Shown: positions 42,193-51,408, counted from the stretch's first letter. The stretch is DNA of 64,000 bases from CAKUFA01 sp963618735 (GCA_963618735.1 CAVEUM010000007.1:37968-101967), one strand, 5' to 3'. A program made the numbers and translations. The notes: generated by a model from the letters alone, not told the origin.

Positions 42193-43086
42193 ATGATGAA
42201 AGCAACTTTTTCCCGCACCTGGCAGATGTACCGCCGTCACTTCGGCGGACTGATGATGATGCTGTTGATTGAATTGATTCTGCGGCTGATGGTTTGCGTA
42301 CCGCTGCTGTTTCTCGCATCCTCTCAAACGCGGTGGCTGACGCTGTTGTGCCTGCCGCTGTTTGTGCTGATTGTGCTTCCTGCCCGCCGCAACGCCGCAG
42401 AGGTGTACGCAGCACTGGAAAAAACGGATGTTTTGAACCTGAAAGGTCTTGTCAGCTTTGACCACTATGGTGAAAAGCTGGTGCAGGGTCTCAAGCGGAC
42501 TGGGCTTCTGCTCCTGTGGGCACTGCCGTTTCTGTCGGTAACCGCAGCGGCGCTGTATCTGTATAAGGCAGATGCCATTCCCGGGGTTACGGATACCTTC
42601 ACGCTTTTGCAAAAGGTGATGAACCTTGGCCGAAGCGGCTTTGCAGCATTCCTGCTGGGCGGCGTTTCATCCATTACCGTGCGCGGCGTGGTGATGGTGG
42701 TACTTCTGTACCTGCTGACGCTGCTGCCCCTGCTGGTTGGCCTTGGCTTCCACAGCGGCACCCGTCATGGTGAAGCACTGGGCAACGGGAAGATGATCCG
42801 CGGTCATCGCGGCGGCGTGCTGGGCACCTGGATTCTGGGTCTGGTGACGCTGATTCCCTTCATTGCAGCTGCATGGTTCATCTGCGCCGATTATATCAGT
42901 CAGGTGCTCAATTCCCTGAGCAATTTGGGGCTGACGTCCCTGTCCCTGCCGCCTGTTGACAGCCGTATATGGCTGCTGGCTGCATCGCTGGTGATTTTGC
43001 TTCTGCCCATGATTCCCCTGAAGCAGCTTCTCAGCGCCTGCCGTGTTAAGCTCCTGCAGGAAAAGCTCGATGGAGGAAAGGCGTAA
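42193..43086 (+). CDS. Predicted polytopic membrane protein of unknown function
   Basis: This 297-residue protein has about six hydrophobic segments (for example GGLMMMLLIELILRLMVCV, LLLLWALPFLSVTAAALYL, GVVMVVLLYLLTLLPLLVG, LGTWILGLVTLIPFIAAAW and LLAASLVILLLPMIPL) and a short basic C-terminus. I recognise no family motif. The start at 42193 follows AAAGGAG by 11 bases; an adjacent ATG at 42196 is an alternative, and the ATG at 42172 would place the ribosome site inside the gene. The stop is TAATG-coupled to the pseudouridine synthase gene, so translation is linked, though a functional link to RNA modification is not evident. Confidence 0.75.
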   Translation: MMKATFSRTWQMYRRHFGGLMMMLLIELILRLMVCVPLLFLASSQTRWLTLLCLPLFVLIVLPARRNAAEVYAALEKTDVLNLKGLVSFDHYGEKLVQGLKRTGLLLLWALPFLSVTAAALYLYKADAIPGVTDTFTLLQKVMNLGRSGFAAFLLGGVSSITVRGVVMVVLLYLLTLLPLLVGLGFHSGTRHGEALGNGKMIRGHRGGVLGTWILGLVTLIPFIAAAWFICADYISQVLNSLSNLGLTSLSLPPVDSRIWLLAASLVILLLPMIPLKQLLSACRVKLLQEKLDGGKA

Positions 43087-43802
43087 TGCGGCTGGATCGA
43101 TATTTGGTGACCCTTGGCATTGGCAGCCGCACCGAGGTGCAGAAGCTCATCCGCTCAGGCTGCGTCACCGTGGACGGAGCAATGGTGAAGGATCCCTCCT
43201 TCAATTGCAAAGAGCCTGCCAATCTTGCACTTCGCGGCGAGGCACTGGACGGCCGCCTGATGCGTCACGTGATGCTTCACAAGCCATCAGGATTGCTGAC
43301 CGCCGCCCGAGACAAGAAACAGCCTACGGTTATGGATCTTCTTCCGCCCGTGTATGCATCCATTGGCTGTATGCCGGTGGGACGGCTGGATAAGGACACC
43401 ACGGGACTGCTTTTCCTTACCTGCGACGGCGAATTGAACCACCGCCTGCTGGCACCCCAGCGTCACGTGGACAAGACGTACCTGGCGCGGGTGGACGCAC
43501 CGCTGAATCCCGAGCTCATTCCACGTTTCCGTGAGGGACTGGATCTTGGCGACTTTGTGACCCAAAGTGCTGAGCTGATGATTGTGGAGCCCACCCTGGC
43601 GCGGCTCACCGTGCACGAGGGAAAGTTCCACCAGGTCAAGCGCATGTTTGAGGCAGTGGGGCTGACCGTAACAGCACTTCACCGTGAAACCTTCGGCCCG
43701 CTGACTCTGCCTGATGATCTTCCCGAGGGGCAGTGGCGTGAGCTGACGGAGGAAGAAACCGCCGCGCTGTATCAAGCGGCACAGATGGAGGCACCGCAAT
43801 GA
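43086..43802 (+). CDS. RsuA-family pseudouridine synthase
   Basis: This 238-residue enzyme converts uridine to pseudouridine in rRNA. It starts with an S4 RNA-binding domain (MRLDRYLVTLGIGSRTEVQK, RSGCVTVDG), then the catalytic domain with PVGRLDKDTTGLLFLTCDGE, whose Asp (in RLDKDT) is the nucleophile, plus KTYLARVD and HEGKFHQVKRMFEAVG. The last block is typical of RsuA-type enzymes. The exact target (16S U516 by analogy) is inferred. Overlaps neighbours at both ends (TAATG and ATGA). Confidence 0.93.
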   Translation: MRLDRYLVTLGIGSRTEVQKLIRSGCVTVDGAMVKDPSFNCKEPANLALRGEALDGRLMRHVMLHKPSGLLTAARDKKQPTVMDLLPPVYASIGCMPVGRLDKDTTGLLFLTCDGELNHRLLAPQRHVDKTYLARVDAPLNPELIPRFREGLDLGDFVTQSAELMIVEPTLARLTVHEGKFHQVKRMFEAVGLTVTALHRETFGPLTLPDDLPEGQWRELTEEETAALYQAAQMEAPQ

Positions 43803-44404
43803 GCGAACAATACTACACCGCAGACCCAACATGCGCGTCCCGTCCCGCGGCCTGCGCCCTTTCCTGGCGGGGCAAGTCCATCCGCTTTACCACGGATGCC
43901 GGTGTTTTCTCCCGCGGCGAGGTGGACAAGGGAACCCAGCTTTTGTTGGATGCACTGCCTGATTTGGCTGGCCGTGTGCTGGATCTTGGCTGCGGATGGG
44001 GCGCCATCGGCGTTACGGTGGGCAAGGCCTATCCTGCCTGCCAAGTAACCATGGCGGATGTGAACCATCGTGCGCTGTCCCTTGCCCAAAAGAACGCCGA
44101 GGACAACGGCGTATCCCTTCGCTGCCTGGAAAGTGACGGCATGGCCGCCCTCATGAACGAAACCTTCGATGTGGTGATTACCAATCCCCCCATCCGTGCA
44201 GGCAAGCAGGTCATCTACAAAATGTTCGCGGACATTGCTCCCTGCCTGGCCCCCGGCGGAGCGCTGTATCTGGTCATCCGCAAGCAACAGGGCGCAGAAA
44301 GCTGCATGAAGTACCTGCGCACGCTGTATGGGCAGGTGGAGAAGCTGTCTAAGTCTGATGGATTCTGGGTATTGAAAGCAGCGGAACCCATCCCTCAGGA
44401 ATGA
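43799..44404 (+). CDS. Class I SAM-dependent methyltransferase (RsmC/MTS domain-like)
   Basis: This 201-residue methyltransferase resembles the C-terminal catalytic domain of RsmC/RlmG (MTS domain). The N-terminus has FTTDAGVFSRGEVDKGTQLL, then the SAM motif VLDLGCGWGAIGVTVGK (about 61-77), the acidic ribose-binding position in MADVNHRAL, and the N6/N2-guanine-type active site NPPI in DVVITNPPIRAGK. RsmC methylates G1207 of 16S rRNA; the single-domain form here is widespread in Firmicutes. Coupled by ATGA to the pseudouridine synthase, which supports an rRNA target. Confidence 0.88.
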   Translation: MSEQYYTADPTCASRPAACALSWRGKSIRFTTDAGVFSRGEVDKGTQLLLDALPDLAGRVLDLGCGWGAIGVTVGKAYPACQVTMADVNHRALSLAQKNAEDNGVSLRCLESDGMAALMNETFDVVITNPPIRAGKQVIYKMFADIAPCLAPGGALYLVIRKQQGAESCMKYLRTLYGQVEKLSKSDGFWVLKAAEPIPQE

Positions 44405-44440
44405 ACCCATTCTCAATTTTATTGAAAGAAGGCTTTTTCG

Positions 44441-45613
44441 GTGCTGTACAATGAGGAATACTTCGAGTCTGGTCTGTACCGTGTGAACACCCGTTGTGAA
44501 AAGTGGGATTTGATGCGTGAGGAAAACCACGATGATACCATGATTCCCCTGTGGGTCGCGGACATGGATTTCCCCAGCCCGCCGGAGGTGCAGGAAGCGT
44601 TGATAAACCGTGCCGCTCACCCCACCTATGGCTATACCGAGCCAATGCACGATGACTATCAGGCAGCCATTGATTACTGGCAGCGCCGTCATGGTCTGAC
44701 CTTTGCGGAGGAGGACATCACCCTTCTGCCCTGCGTGGTGACGGGACTGAAGCTTGCCATTCAGGCCTGCACGAAGCCCGGGGACGGCGTTATCATCATG
44801 TCCCCCGTGTACGGCCCCTTCTCCCATTCCGTGGAAGCAACAGAGCGCACGAAGGTGGATTGTCCCCTGACCCGTGACGCCGCCGGTCGCTACTCCATGG
44901 ATCTTGCTGCCATTGAGAAGGCGCTGCAGGAAGGCGCAAAGGCTGTGATGCTCTGCAACCCGCACAATCCCGTGTCCCGTGCATGGAGCCGCGAAGAGCT
45001 GCTGGCACTGGCGGAATTGACGAAGCGCTACAACGCCACCCTTATTTCGGATGAAATTCATGCCGACTTTGTATACGAGCCGCTGACCTTCATCCCGATG
45101 CTGACCCTCGTGCAGGAAAACGTGATCTCCCTGTGCGCCGCCAGCAAGACCTTTAACCTGGCAGGCCTTCAGCAGGCCATGTGCCTGTGCAAGGATGCAG
45201 CGCTCCGTGCAAAGTTCCGCACTGCACTGGAAGCCGCAGGCGTGCGCAGCGGCAACATCTTTGCCCTGGAAGGCAACCGCGCAGCTTACCTGCATGGCGA
45301 TGCCTGGCTGGACGGGCTGCTGAAGTACCTGAGCGGTTCCGCCAAAATGCTGACGGACTGGGTGCATGAGCATCTGCCCGAGGCTGTGATTACTCCCATC
45401 GAGGCTACCTATCTGGCCTGGCTGGATTTGTCTGCCTATGGCCACACCACGGAAGAGCTGATGGAAATGACCAAGGCGGAAGGCGTATATTTCACCGCAG
45501 GCACGTTCTTCGGCGAAAAGGCCGGCGAGTATCACCTGCGGGTGAATTTCGGCACGCCGAGGCACATCTTGCTGGAAGGCCTTGCACGGCTGGAAAAGGC
45601 GCTGAAGAAGTAA
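44441..45613 (+). CDS. MalY/PatB family pyridoxal-phosphate enzyme (C-S beta-lyase)
   Basis: This 390-residue class I/II aminotransferase-fold enzyme of the MalY/PatB group typically cleaves cystathionine or other cysteine conjugates. The N-terminus (YRVNTRCEKWDLM, then PLWVADMDFPSPPEV) is diagnostic; the PLP lysine is Lys236 in AASKTFNLAGLQ, with SDEIHADFVY and NPHNPVSRAW upstream. The C-terminal FGTPRHILLEGLARL closes the fold. The start is GTG at 44441; the ATG further on would cut off the conserved N-terminus. GAAAGAAGG is a plausible ribosome site, though somewhat distant. It may be the last gene of the preceding operon. Confidence 0.9.
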   Translation: MLYNEEYFESGLYRVNTRCEKWDLMREENHDDTMIPLWVADMDFPSPPEVQEALINRAAHPTYGYTEPMHDDYQAAIDYWQRRHGLTFAEEDITLLPCVVTGLKLAIQACTKPGDGVIIMSPVYGPFSHSVEATERTKVDCPLTRDAAGRYSMDLAAIEKALQEGAKAVMLCNPHNPVSRAWSREELLALAELTKRYNATLISDEIHADFVYEPLTFIPMLTLVQENVISLCAASKTFNLAGLQQAMCLCKDAALRAKFRTALEAAGVRSGNIFALEGNRAAYLHGDAWLDGLLKYLSGSAKMLTDWVHEHLPEAVITPIEATYLAWLDLSAYGHTTEELMEMTKAEGVYFTAGTFFGEKAGEYHLRVNFGTPRHILLEGLARLEKALKK

Positions 45614-45637
45614 TTAAGTTTTCCTTTACAGAGAATC

Positions 45638-45672
45638 GCGGGAGGCGTGGCACTGAATCGTCACCCTCCCGC
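45638..45672 (+). other. GC-rich hairpin in the addB leader
   Basis: GCGGGAGG (45638-45645) pairs with CCTCCCGC (45665-45672), and GGCGTG/GTCACC extend it inward. It has no T run, so it is not a standard terminator. It lies about 27 bases before the addB start. Confidence 0.5.
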
Positions 45673-45698
45673 CAAGGATCGATTCGAGAGGTGACATC

Positions 45699-48600
45699 AT
45701 GGGCGGGGTTGTAATTCGCGCAGGACGAGCCGGGCAGACATTGCCGGAGGTCATCCGCGGCATCGGGCAGCAGTATGCCGCCCATGAGAAGATTGTGCTG
45801 CTGGTTCCTGAGCAGTACACCCTTCAGGCGGAACGTGAGCTCATCGAGCAGCTGAATCTTCCTGGCTACTTTGACATGGACGTACTTTCCCCCTCCCGTT
45901 TGCGCCGCCGCATTCGCGAGACAGGCGGTTCGGATCCCCTGCCCAAGCTGGATGACCGAGGCCGCAACATGGCATTAAGCCACGTGCTCACCAAACTGGA
46001 GAAGGATCTCCGCTACTACCGCCGTGTTGCCAATACGGCAGGCCTGCCTGCCAAGGTGGCGGATATTCTCACCGACCTGAGCCACGCCGATGTGGATGCA
46101 GAAGGGTTGGAACGTCTGGCCGAGGAAGCAGCCTCTGCCGCCACTGCCGCCAAGCTGCGCGACCTTGCCCTCATCTGGAGGGAATATCAATCTCTGATTG
46201 ACGGCCGTTTCGCCGATGAGGATGCCCAGGAGGAAGAAAGCTGCCGCAGACTGAGGAACAGCGGCGTGGTAACTGACGCCAACCTTTGGGTTTACGGCTT
46301 CGATAATTTACCTGCCCCCCTGTGTCGGCTGCTATGCGTTGCTGCTCCTCTTGTCCGTTCGCTGACTGTGACCATGACCATGGATTTCGAGTCCGCGCCT
46401 GATGGTCACCTGTTCCTGACCCAGCGGCAAAGTGTCGCCAACCTGATGGCCATGCTGGAAAAGCAGGGAATCCCCAGCACCATCAAGATCATTACTGCAG
46501 AAGGCAGCCCCCGTAATCCTGCCCTGCAATGGCTGGAAAAGTACCTCTTCGCCTATCAGGCCCCTGTGTTCGAAGGCGACTGCTCCGCTGTGTCCGTTCA
46601 TGCTTGCGCCACGCCCTTTGCCGAGGCATCCTATGCCGCCCAAACCCTGCGCCGCTGGCATGATGCAGGCATTCCGTGGAGCAAAATGGCCGTTGCGTTA
46701 GGCGGCACCGCCTCTGCAGCGCTGGATGTGACGCTGTCCAAGGCCAACATTCCCCATTACATGGCACGGAAGGACAGTGTGCTCCGTCACGGCCTGTGCC
46801 GCTTCCTCATCAGCGCCTTATCAGCGGTCACCGAGGGATATCGGCAGGAGGATGTGCTGGAGTGCGCCCGCAGCGGATTTTCTCCCCTGACGGCAGAAGA
46901 AGCCATGCAGCTGGAGAATTACGCCATTGAAAACGGCATCCGCCAAAATAAGTGGCGCACCCCCTTCACCCGCGGCGGCAACGTGGAAGAGATGGAGAGA
47001 ATCCGTCTTCAGCTCATTCCGCCGCTGGAGAAAATGCAGGAATCCCTCCGCACGTCAAGCAGCGCCGCACAATCCCTGACGGCGATTTACACCCTGCTGG
47101 AGGACGTTGGCGCCTATGACCGCCTGATGGCACGGGAAGAAGAGCTTCTCCGCCGCAAAATGTCTGCAGAAGCAGTGCAGAACCGTCAGGTGTGGCAGCT
47201 TTTGCTGGATGTGCTGGATCAGCTTTACGCCGTGCTTGGCTCCCAGAGGGCACGTATGAAGGATCTGGCACGCTACATTGCCTCTGCCCTGTCAGGCGTG
47301 GCGCTGTCTTCCCTGCCGCCCACCCGTGATACGGTCATGGTTGGCGAGGCGGGTCATCTGATGACAGGTTCCCTGGAGGCGCTTCTGGTGATTGGCCTGC
47401 AGGACGGCGTGCTGTCCTCTTCTCCCAGCAGCCTTCTGAGTGAGCAGGAACGGGAACAGCTGGGGCAAAAGCTGGAGCGTCCCGTGGGCATTTCCAGTGC
47501 TTTGCAAGGCTCACTGCGCCTCAGCGACTTCTACCGAACCATCGCCATTCCAAGCCGTTATCTGACCCTGACCTTTGCCGAGGGTGCCCAGGATGGTGCC
47601 GCCTTGCGCCCTTCCTCCCTGATTGCGGATGTGCAGCGCCTTATGCCCCGATTGCAGATCACAGGCGGTGTTACGGCCACAGGGGATGATCTTCCTTTGG
47701 CGCCTCTGCCTGCCCTGGAGGGACTTTCTCTGAGGCTTCGCGCCATGGCGGATGGCCGTGCTGACACACTGGATGACGCCTGGCAGGACGCCCTTCGCAC
47801 CCTGTGGCGCATGCCGGATTATACCAGGGTCACCGAGCAGATGATCGATGCGCTGGACGCGAAGATCGAGCCGAAGCGGCTGGATACCGCCTCTGCGGTC
47901 AGGCTTTTCGCGCAGGACTACGTATCCGTTTCCCGTCTGGAGGAATACGCCAACTGTCCCTACCGCCACTTTGTGGATTATGGATTAAAGCCCGTAGAGC
48001 GGCGTGAGTTCGTTTATCAGGCCGATGAGAAGGGTTCCTTCTTCCACGAGGTGATGCACCAGTACACCCTGCTGGCTGCTGCGACGCCGAACTGGCCCAA
48101 TGTGGATGACGAAACCCTTGACCGCATGATGAATCAGGTGCTGGAGCCTTTGACCAGTCAGTGGGAGAGCGGCCCTCTGACCGATGACGGCATCGGCCGC
48201 CAGCTTGGCAGAGGCTATCTGCATACCATCCGCCGTGCGGCCAAAATGTTTACCGAGCACAGCAAAAACAGTCACTTTGTAACCATCGGCGCGGAAGTTC
48301 CCTTTGGCCAGGCAGACGGTCTTCCGCCTGTGGTATTGTCCCTGAAGGATGGACGAAAAGTTGCCCTGCGAGGCATCATTGACCGTCTGGATCGCTTTGA
48401 TGGCGAAAGCGGCTCCTATCTTCGGGTGGTAGACTACAAGAGCAGCCGTCATTCGCTGGAACCCGCGCGGGTATGGAACGGTCTGCAATTGCAGCTGCTC
48501 ATGTACCTGAAAGCCGCAACAGACGGCACGCCAGGCACCCTTCCAGGCGGCGCGTTTTATTTCGTTCTGCGGGATCCCGTGGTGGATACAGCGGTAGACT

Positions 48601-49073
48601 CCAAGGAAGACGCGGAAGCCGAAATCGCCAAAGCGCTTCGCCTCAAAGGTGTGGTGCTGGCTGAAAACGAAGTGGTGCAGGCCATGGACTATGATCAGCC
48701 GAACTTCTCCTTTGAAAAGGTCTTTAAGCAGGACGGTGAGATTTCCGCCAGTGCCAACGCCCTGAAGTCTGACGAAATGCAGGCGCTGCTGAAGCACACG
48801 GAAAGGACCGCCGCGAAGATCGCACAGGAGATCCGTGAAGGACACATTGATGTCAGCCCTGCTGAGGTGAAGGAGGAGTCTGCCTGCCGCTACTGCGACT
48901 ATGCCGCCATCTGCCGCAGGGATCCCAAGCTTCCCGGCGGACAAACAAGAAAAATCCCTGAAATGAATAAGCAGGATTTTCTTGAACGCTTGGCGAATGA
49001 AACAGCAAGCGGTACATCCCAGGCAAACCGCACGGAAAAAAATTCCTGTTATGATGAAGGAAAATCATCATAA
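45699..49073 (+). CDS. addB: ATP-dependent helicase/nuclease subunit AddB
   Basis: AddB is the nuclease subunit with Chi-recognition function of the AddAB recombination complex, which processes double-strand breaks. The 1124-residue protein keeps the C-terminal RecB-type nuclease: GSFFHEVMHQY, GIIDRLDRF, and VVDYKSS with Asp912 and Lys914. The iron-sulfur cysteines are Cys753 (ANCPYRHF), Cys1063, Cys1066 and Cys1072 (CRYCDYAAIC). The N-terminal P-loop is degenerate: AGRAGQTLPE lacks the GKS/T of B. subtilis AddB (GRSGSGKT), whereas the following LVPEQYTLQAERELI is conserved. addA, usually immediately downstream, is not in the window. GAGAGGTGA precedes the ATG. Confidence 0.93.
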   Translation: MGGVVIRAGRAGQTLPEVIRGIGQQYAAHEKIVLLVPEQYTLQAERELIEQLNLPGYFDMDVLSPSRLRRRIRETGGSDPLPKLDDRGRNMALSHVLTKLEKDLRYYRRVANTAGLPAKVADILTDLSHADVDAEGLERLAEEAASAATAAKLRDLALIWREYQSLIDGRFADEDAQEEESCRRLRNSGVVTDANLWVYGFDNLPAPLCRLLCVAAPLVRSLTVTMTMDFESAPDGHLFLTQRQSVANLMAMLEKQGIPSTIKIITAEGSPRNPALQWLEKYLFAYQAPVFEGDCSAVSVHACATPFAEASYAAQTLRRWHDAGIPWSKMAVALGGTASAALDVTLSKANIPHYMARKDSVLRHGLCRFLISALSAVTEGYRQEDVLECARSGFSPLTAEEAMQLENYAIENGIRQNKWRTPFTRGGNVEEMERIRLQLIPPLEKMQESLRTSSSAAQSLTAIYTLLEDVGAYDRLMAREEELLRRKMSAEAVQNRQVWQLLLDVLDQLYAVLGSQRARMKDLARYIASALSGVALSSLPPTRDTVMVGEAGHLMTGSLEALLVIGLQDGVLSSSPSSLLSEQEREQLGQKLERPVGISSALQGSLRLSDFYRTIAIPSRYLTLTFAEGAQDGAALRPSSLIADVQRLMPRLQITGGVTATGDDLPLAPLPALEGLSLRLRAMADGRADTLDDAWQDALRTLWRMPDYTRVTEQMIDALDAKIEPKRLDTASAVRLFAQDYVSVSRLEEYANCPYRHFVDYGLKPVERREFVYQADEKGSFFHEVMHQYTLLAAATPNWPNVDDETLDRMMNQVLEPLTSQWESGPLTDDGIGRQLGRGYLHTIRRAAKMFTEHSKNSHFVTIGAEVPFGQADGLPPVVLSLKDGRKVALRGIIDRLDRFDGESGSYLRVVDYKSSRHSLEPARVWNGLQLQLLMYLKAATDGTPGTLPGGAFYFVLRDPVVDTAVDSKEDAEAEIAKALRLKGVVLAENEVVQAMDYDQPNFSFEKVFKQDGEISASANALKSDEMQALLKHTERTAAKIAQEIREGHIDVSPAEVKEESACRYCDYAAICRRDPKLPGGQTRKIPEMNKQDFLERLANETASGTSQANRTEKNSCYDEGKSS

Positions 49074-49076
49074 GGA

Positions 49077-49105
49077 TTGCATAATCCGTCAAAATGGGAT
49101 ATAAT
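49077..49105 (+). promoter_or_regulatory. Promoter for the small P-loop protein
   Basis: TTGCAT (49077-49082), 17 bases, TATAAT (49100-49105), starting three bases after the addB stop. Confidence 0.8.
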
Positions 49106-49144
49106 GATACCAGAGAAAAGATTCTCCGAAGGAGGCGTTTTCCC

Positions 49145-49555
49145 ATGATTAAGATCATTGCAGGAAAAAAGGGTTCTGGCAAGACGAAGCGGTTGATTGA
49201 TATGACCAACCAGGCTGCCAAGGAATCTGAGCACGACGTTGTTTTCATCGATGATGACAACCGCTATATGTTCGACATCGACCACAAGGTTCGCTTCATC
49301 AACGCAGCGGATTACCATGTCAAGACCCCCGAAATGTTCATGGGTTTCCTGTGCGGCATGCTGAGCCAGAACTTCGACGTTGGCACCATCTTTGTGGATG
49401 CTTTCGTGAAGCTGTGCCAGACCGAGCTGTCCGGTGCCGCTTGGCTGTTCACCGGCATGGAAGAGCTGTGCCAGAAGCATGACGTGGACTTTATCCTCTC
49501 CGTCAGCGCCGATCCTGACACGCTGCCTGATTTCATGAAGGCGTACATTATCTAA
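49145..49555 (+). CDS. Small conserved P-loop protein of unknown function
   Basis: This 136-residue protein has a canonical Walker A at the extreme N-terminus (IIAGKKGSGKTKRLID, 3-18) and a possible Walker B (FIDDDNRYMF, and later TIFVDAFVKL). It ends with DVDFILSVSADPDTLP. Such proteins are common in Clostridia and are often loosely named twitching motility PilT or ATPase, but there is no PilT domain. Function unknown. The ATG at 49145 follows AAGGAGG; a frame starting at 49094 would precede the promoter's transcription start. It has its own strong promoter, so it is expressed independently of addB. Confidence 0.82.
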   Translation: MIKIIAGKKGSGKTKRLIDMTNQAAKESEHDVVFIDDDNRYMFDIDHKVRFINAADYHVKTPEMFMGFLCGMLSQNFDVGTIFVDAFVKLCQTELSGAAWLFTGMEELCQKHDVDFILSVSADPDTLPDFMKAYII

Positions 49556-49612
49556 GCTCCTAGTGAAGCGGGCGCTCACAGCGTCTGTCGGCGGATGAAA
49601 CCTGCCAAAACA

Positions 49613-49650
49613 GGGAACGGTGGTGTTTTCCGCCGTTCCCTTTCTTTTTA
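49613..49650 (+). terminator. Terminator or attenuator before thrC
   Basis: GGGAACGGTGG pairs with CCGCCGTTCCC and is followed by TTTCTTTTTA, ending 25 bases before the thrC start codon. I see no convincing promoter between this hairpin and thrC, so thrC may be reached by read-through or regulated antitermination. Confidence 0.75.
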
Positions 49651-49675
49651 TCTTAATCAAGCGGAGTGTGATCGT

Positions 49676-51172
49676 ATGTCATTCTTCTCCACCCGTGGAC
49701 AGACCTGTGTCACCGCATCTCAGGCCATCCTGCGAGGCATCGCTCCTGATGGCGGCCTGTTTGTGCCAGCCATGTTCCCGCAAGTTTCCAATGAGAAGCT
49801 TACTGCCATGGCGACCATGGACTACTGCCAGCGCGCGGTAAGCATCCTCAAGCTCTTCCTGGAGGATTACGATATTCCCGAAATCACGCAGGCAGTGAAC
49901 GCTGCCTATGGTGACAGCAAGTTTGACAGCAGCGAGATTGCCCCCGTGCGTCGGTTGGATGACAGCACCTATGTCATGGAGCTGTTCCATGGCCCCACGC
50001 TGGCCTTCAAGGATATGGCGCTTCAGCTTCTGCCGCATTTGGTGACCCTGGCCGCCCGGAAGAACCATGAAAAGCGTGAGATTGCCATCCTCACCGCCAC
50101 CAGCGGTGACACGGGCAAAGCCGCGCTGGAGGGCTTCAAGGATGTGCCCGGCACCAGCTGCACGGTATTCTATCCCATGGATGGCGTCAGCAATGTGCAG
50201 AAGCTGCAAATGACCACCACCGGCGGACACAACACCCATGTGATCGCGGTAGACGGCAACTTTGACGATGCACAGACAGGTGTGAAGAAGCTCTTCGCTT
50301 CCCTGGACTTTGCCAACGAAATGAATAAGAAGGGCAAAGTGCTTTCCTCTGCCAACAGCATCAATTTCGGCCGCCTCGTGCCGCAGATCGTGTACTATTT
50401 CAGTGCCTACGCGGATCTGATCCGCAAGGGTGAAATTTCCGTGGGTGAACAGGTGAATTTCGCCGTGCCAACAGGCAATTTCGGCGATATTCTGGCGGCT
50501 TACTACGCACGGAACATGGGATTGCCCATCGCCAAACTGATCTGCGCCAGCAACCGCAATAACGTGCTGACGGACTTCTTCCACACGGGCATTTACTCCA
50601 CCCATCGCACCTTCGTGAAGACGACCTCCCCCAGCATGGACATTCTGGTTTCCTCGAATCTGGAGCGCCTGCTGTACGAGGCTGCTGACCGTGACAGCGA
50701 TCTGGTGAAGGTTTGGATGGATCAGCTAAGCACCTGCGGAAGCTACTCCGTGGGCGAGCAGCGTCTGGAGTGGCTGCAGAGCCTGTTCGCCGCCGGCTGT
50801 GCAGACGACCGTGAAACCGCGGCGGAGATTCGCCAGCGCTTTGAAAAGAACCACTACCTGATGGACACGCACACTGCCGTGGCCTCCCAGGTACTGCGCC
50901 AGTATCGCCGTGAAACCAACGACAAGACGCTGACCGTGATTGTTTCCACCGCCAGCCCCTACAAGTTTGCAGAATCTGTTCTGGCCGCCGTGACCAGCCC
51001 CGAAGAAGCTGCCTCCAAGGATGCCTTTGCCTGTGCAGAGGAGCTGTCCGGCATGTGCGGCGTACCTGTACCAAAGCAGGTCACTGCCCTCAGGGACTTG
51101 CCTGTTCTGCACACTGCCTCCTGCACCAAGGGTGAAATGGCCGATGCCGTGCTGAAGGCTATGGACGACTAA
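49676..51172 (+). CDS. thrC: Threonine synthase
   Basis: ThrC converts O-phosphohomoserine to threonine with PLP. The 498-residue product is of the longer (ThrC1-like) type: FFSTRGQTCVTASQAILRG at the N-terminus, the PLP lysine Lys112 in LFHGPTLAFKDMALQ, ATSGDTGKAALEGF for phosphate binding, and VPTGNFGDILAAYYA. Start at 49676 follows GCGGAG; a longer frame from 49595 crosses the terminator hairpin and is rejected. No other threonine-pathway genes are adjacent. Terminator downstream. Confidence 0.96.
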   Translation: MSFFSTRGQTCVTASQAILRGIAPDGGLFVPAMFPQVSNEKLTAMATMDYCQRAVSILKLFLEDYDIPEITQAVNAAYGDSKFDSSEIAPVRRLDDSTYVMELFHGPTLAFKDMALQLLPHLVTLAARKNHEKREIAILTATSGDTGKAALEGFKDVPGTSCTVFYPMDGVSNVQKLQMTTTGGHNTHVIAVDGNFDDAQTGVKKLFASLDFANEMNKKGKVLSSANSINFGRLVPQIVYYFSAYADLIRKGEISVGEQVNFAVPTGNFGDILAAYYARNMGLPIAKLICASNRNNVLTDFFHTGIYSTHRTFVKTTSPSMDILVSSNLERLLYEAADRDSDLVKVWMDQLSTCGSYSVGEQRLEWLQSLFAAGCADDRETAAEIRQRFEKNHYLMDTHTAVASQVLRQYRRETNDKTLTVIVSTASPYKFAESVLAAVTSPEEAASKDAFACAEELSGMCGVPVPKQVTALRDLPVLHTASCTKGEMADAVLKAMDD

Positions 51173-51199
51173 GCAGCGATCATAATAAAGGGAAGTGTC

Positions 51200-51234
51200 A
51201 AAGTCCCGTCATGCATAGCATGGCGGGACTTTTT
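51200..51234 (+). terminator. Terminator after thrC
   Basis: AAAGTCCCGTCATGC pairs with GCATGGCGGGACTTT (one G-U-type mismatch) and runs into TTTTT. Confidence 0.9.
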
Positions 51235-51350
51235 GCAGGTGAAACGTGAATCTTCTTCGTCAATCAGTATCCGGTTACCCAATGTCGAAATGACGCGGAT
51301 TCCTCTCCATCTTTGATCGGAAAGACTGCGAGCTTCACCTCTCCTGACGC

Positions 51351-51408
51351 AAAAAACTCCCCCTGAAGTTCACTGGTTCGTTTTTTCCAGTGCTTGCCTC
51401 AGGGGGAG
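51351..51408 (-). terminator. Terminator of pgi
   Basis: CTCCCCCTGA pairs with TCAGGGGGAG, enclosing an inner CACTGG/CCAGTG hairpin; on the minus strand it is followed by TTTTTTGCG. Between 51235 and 51350 I see no gene. Confidence 0.9.
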
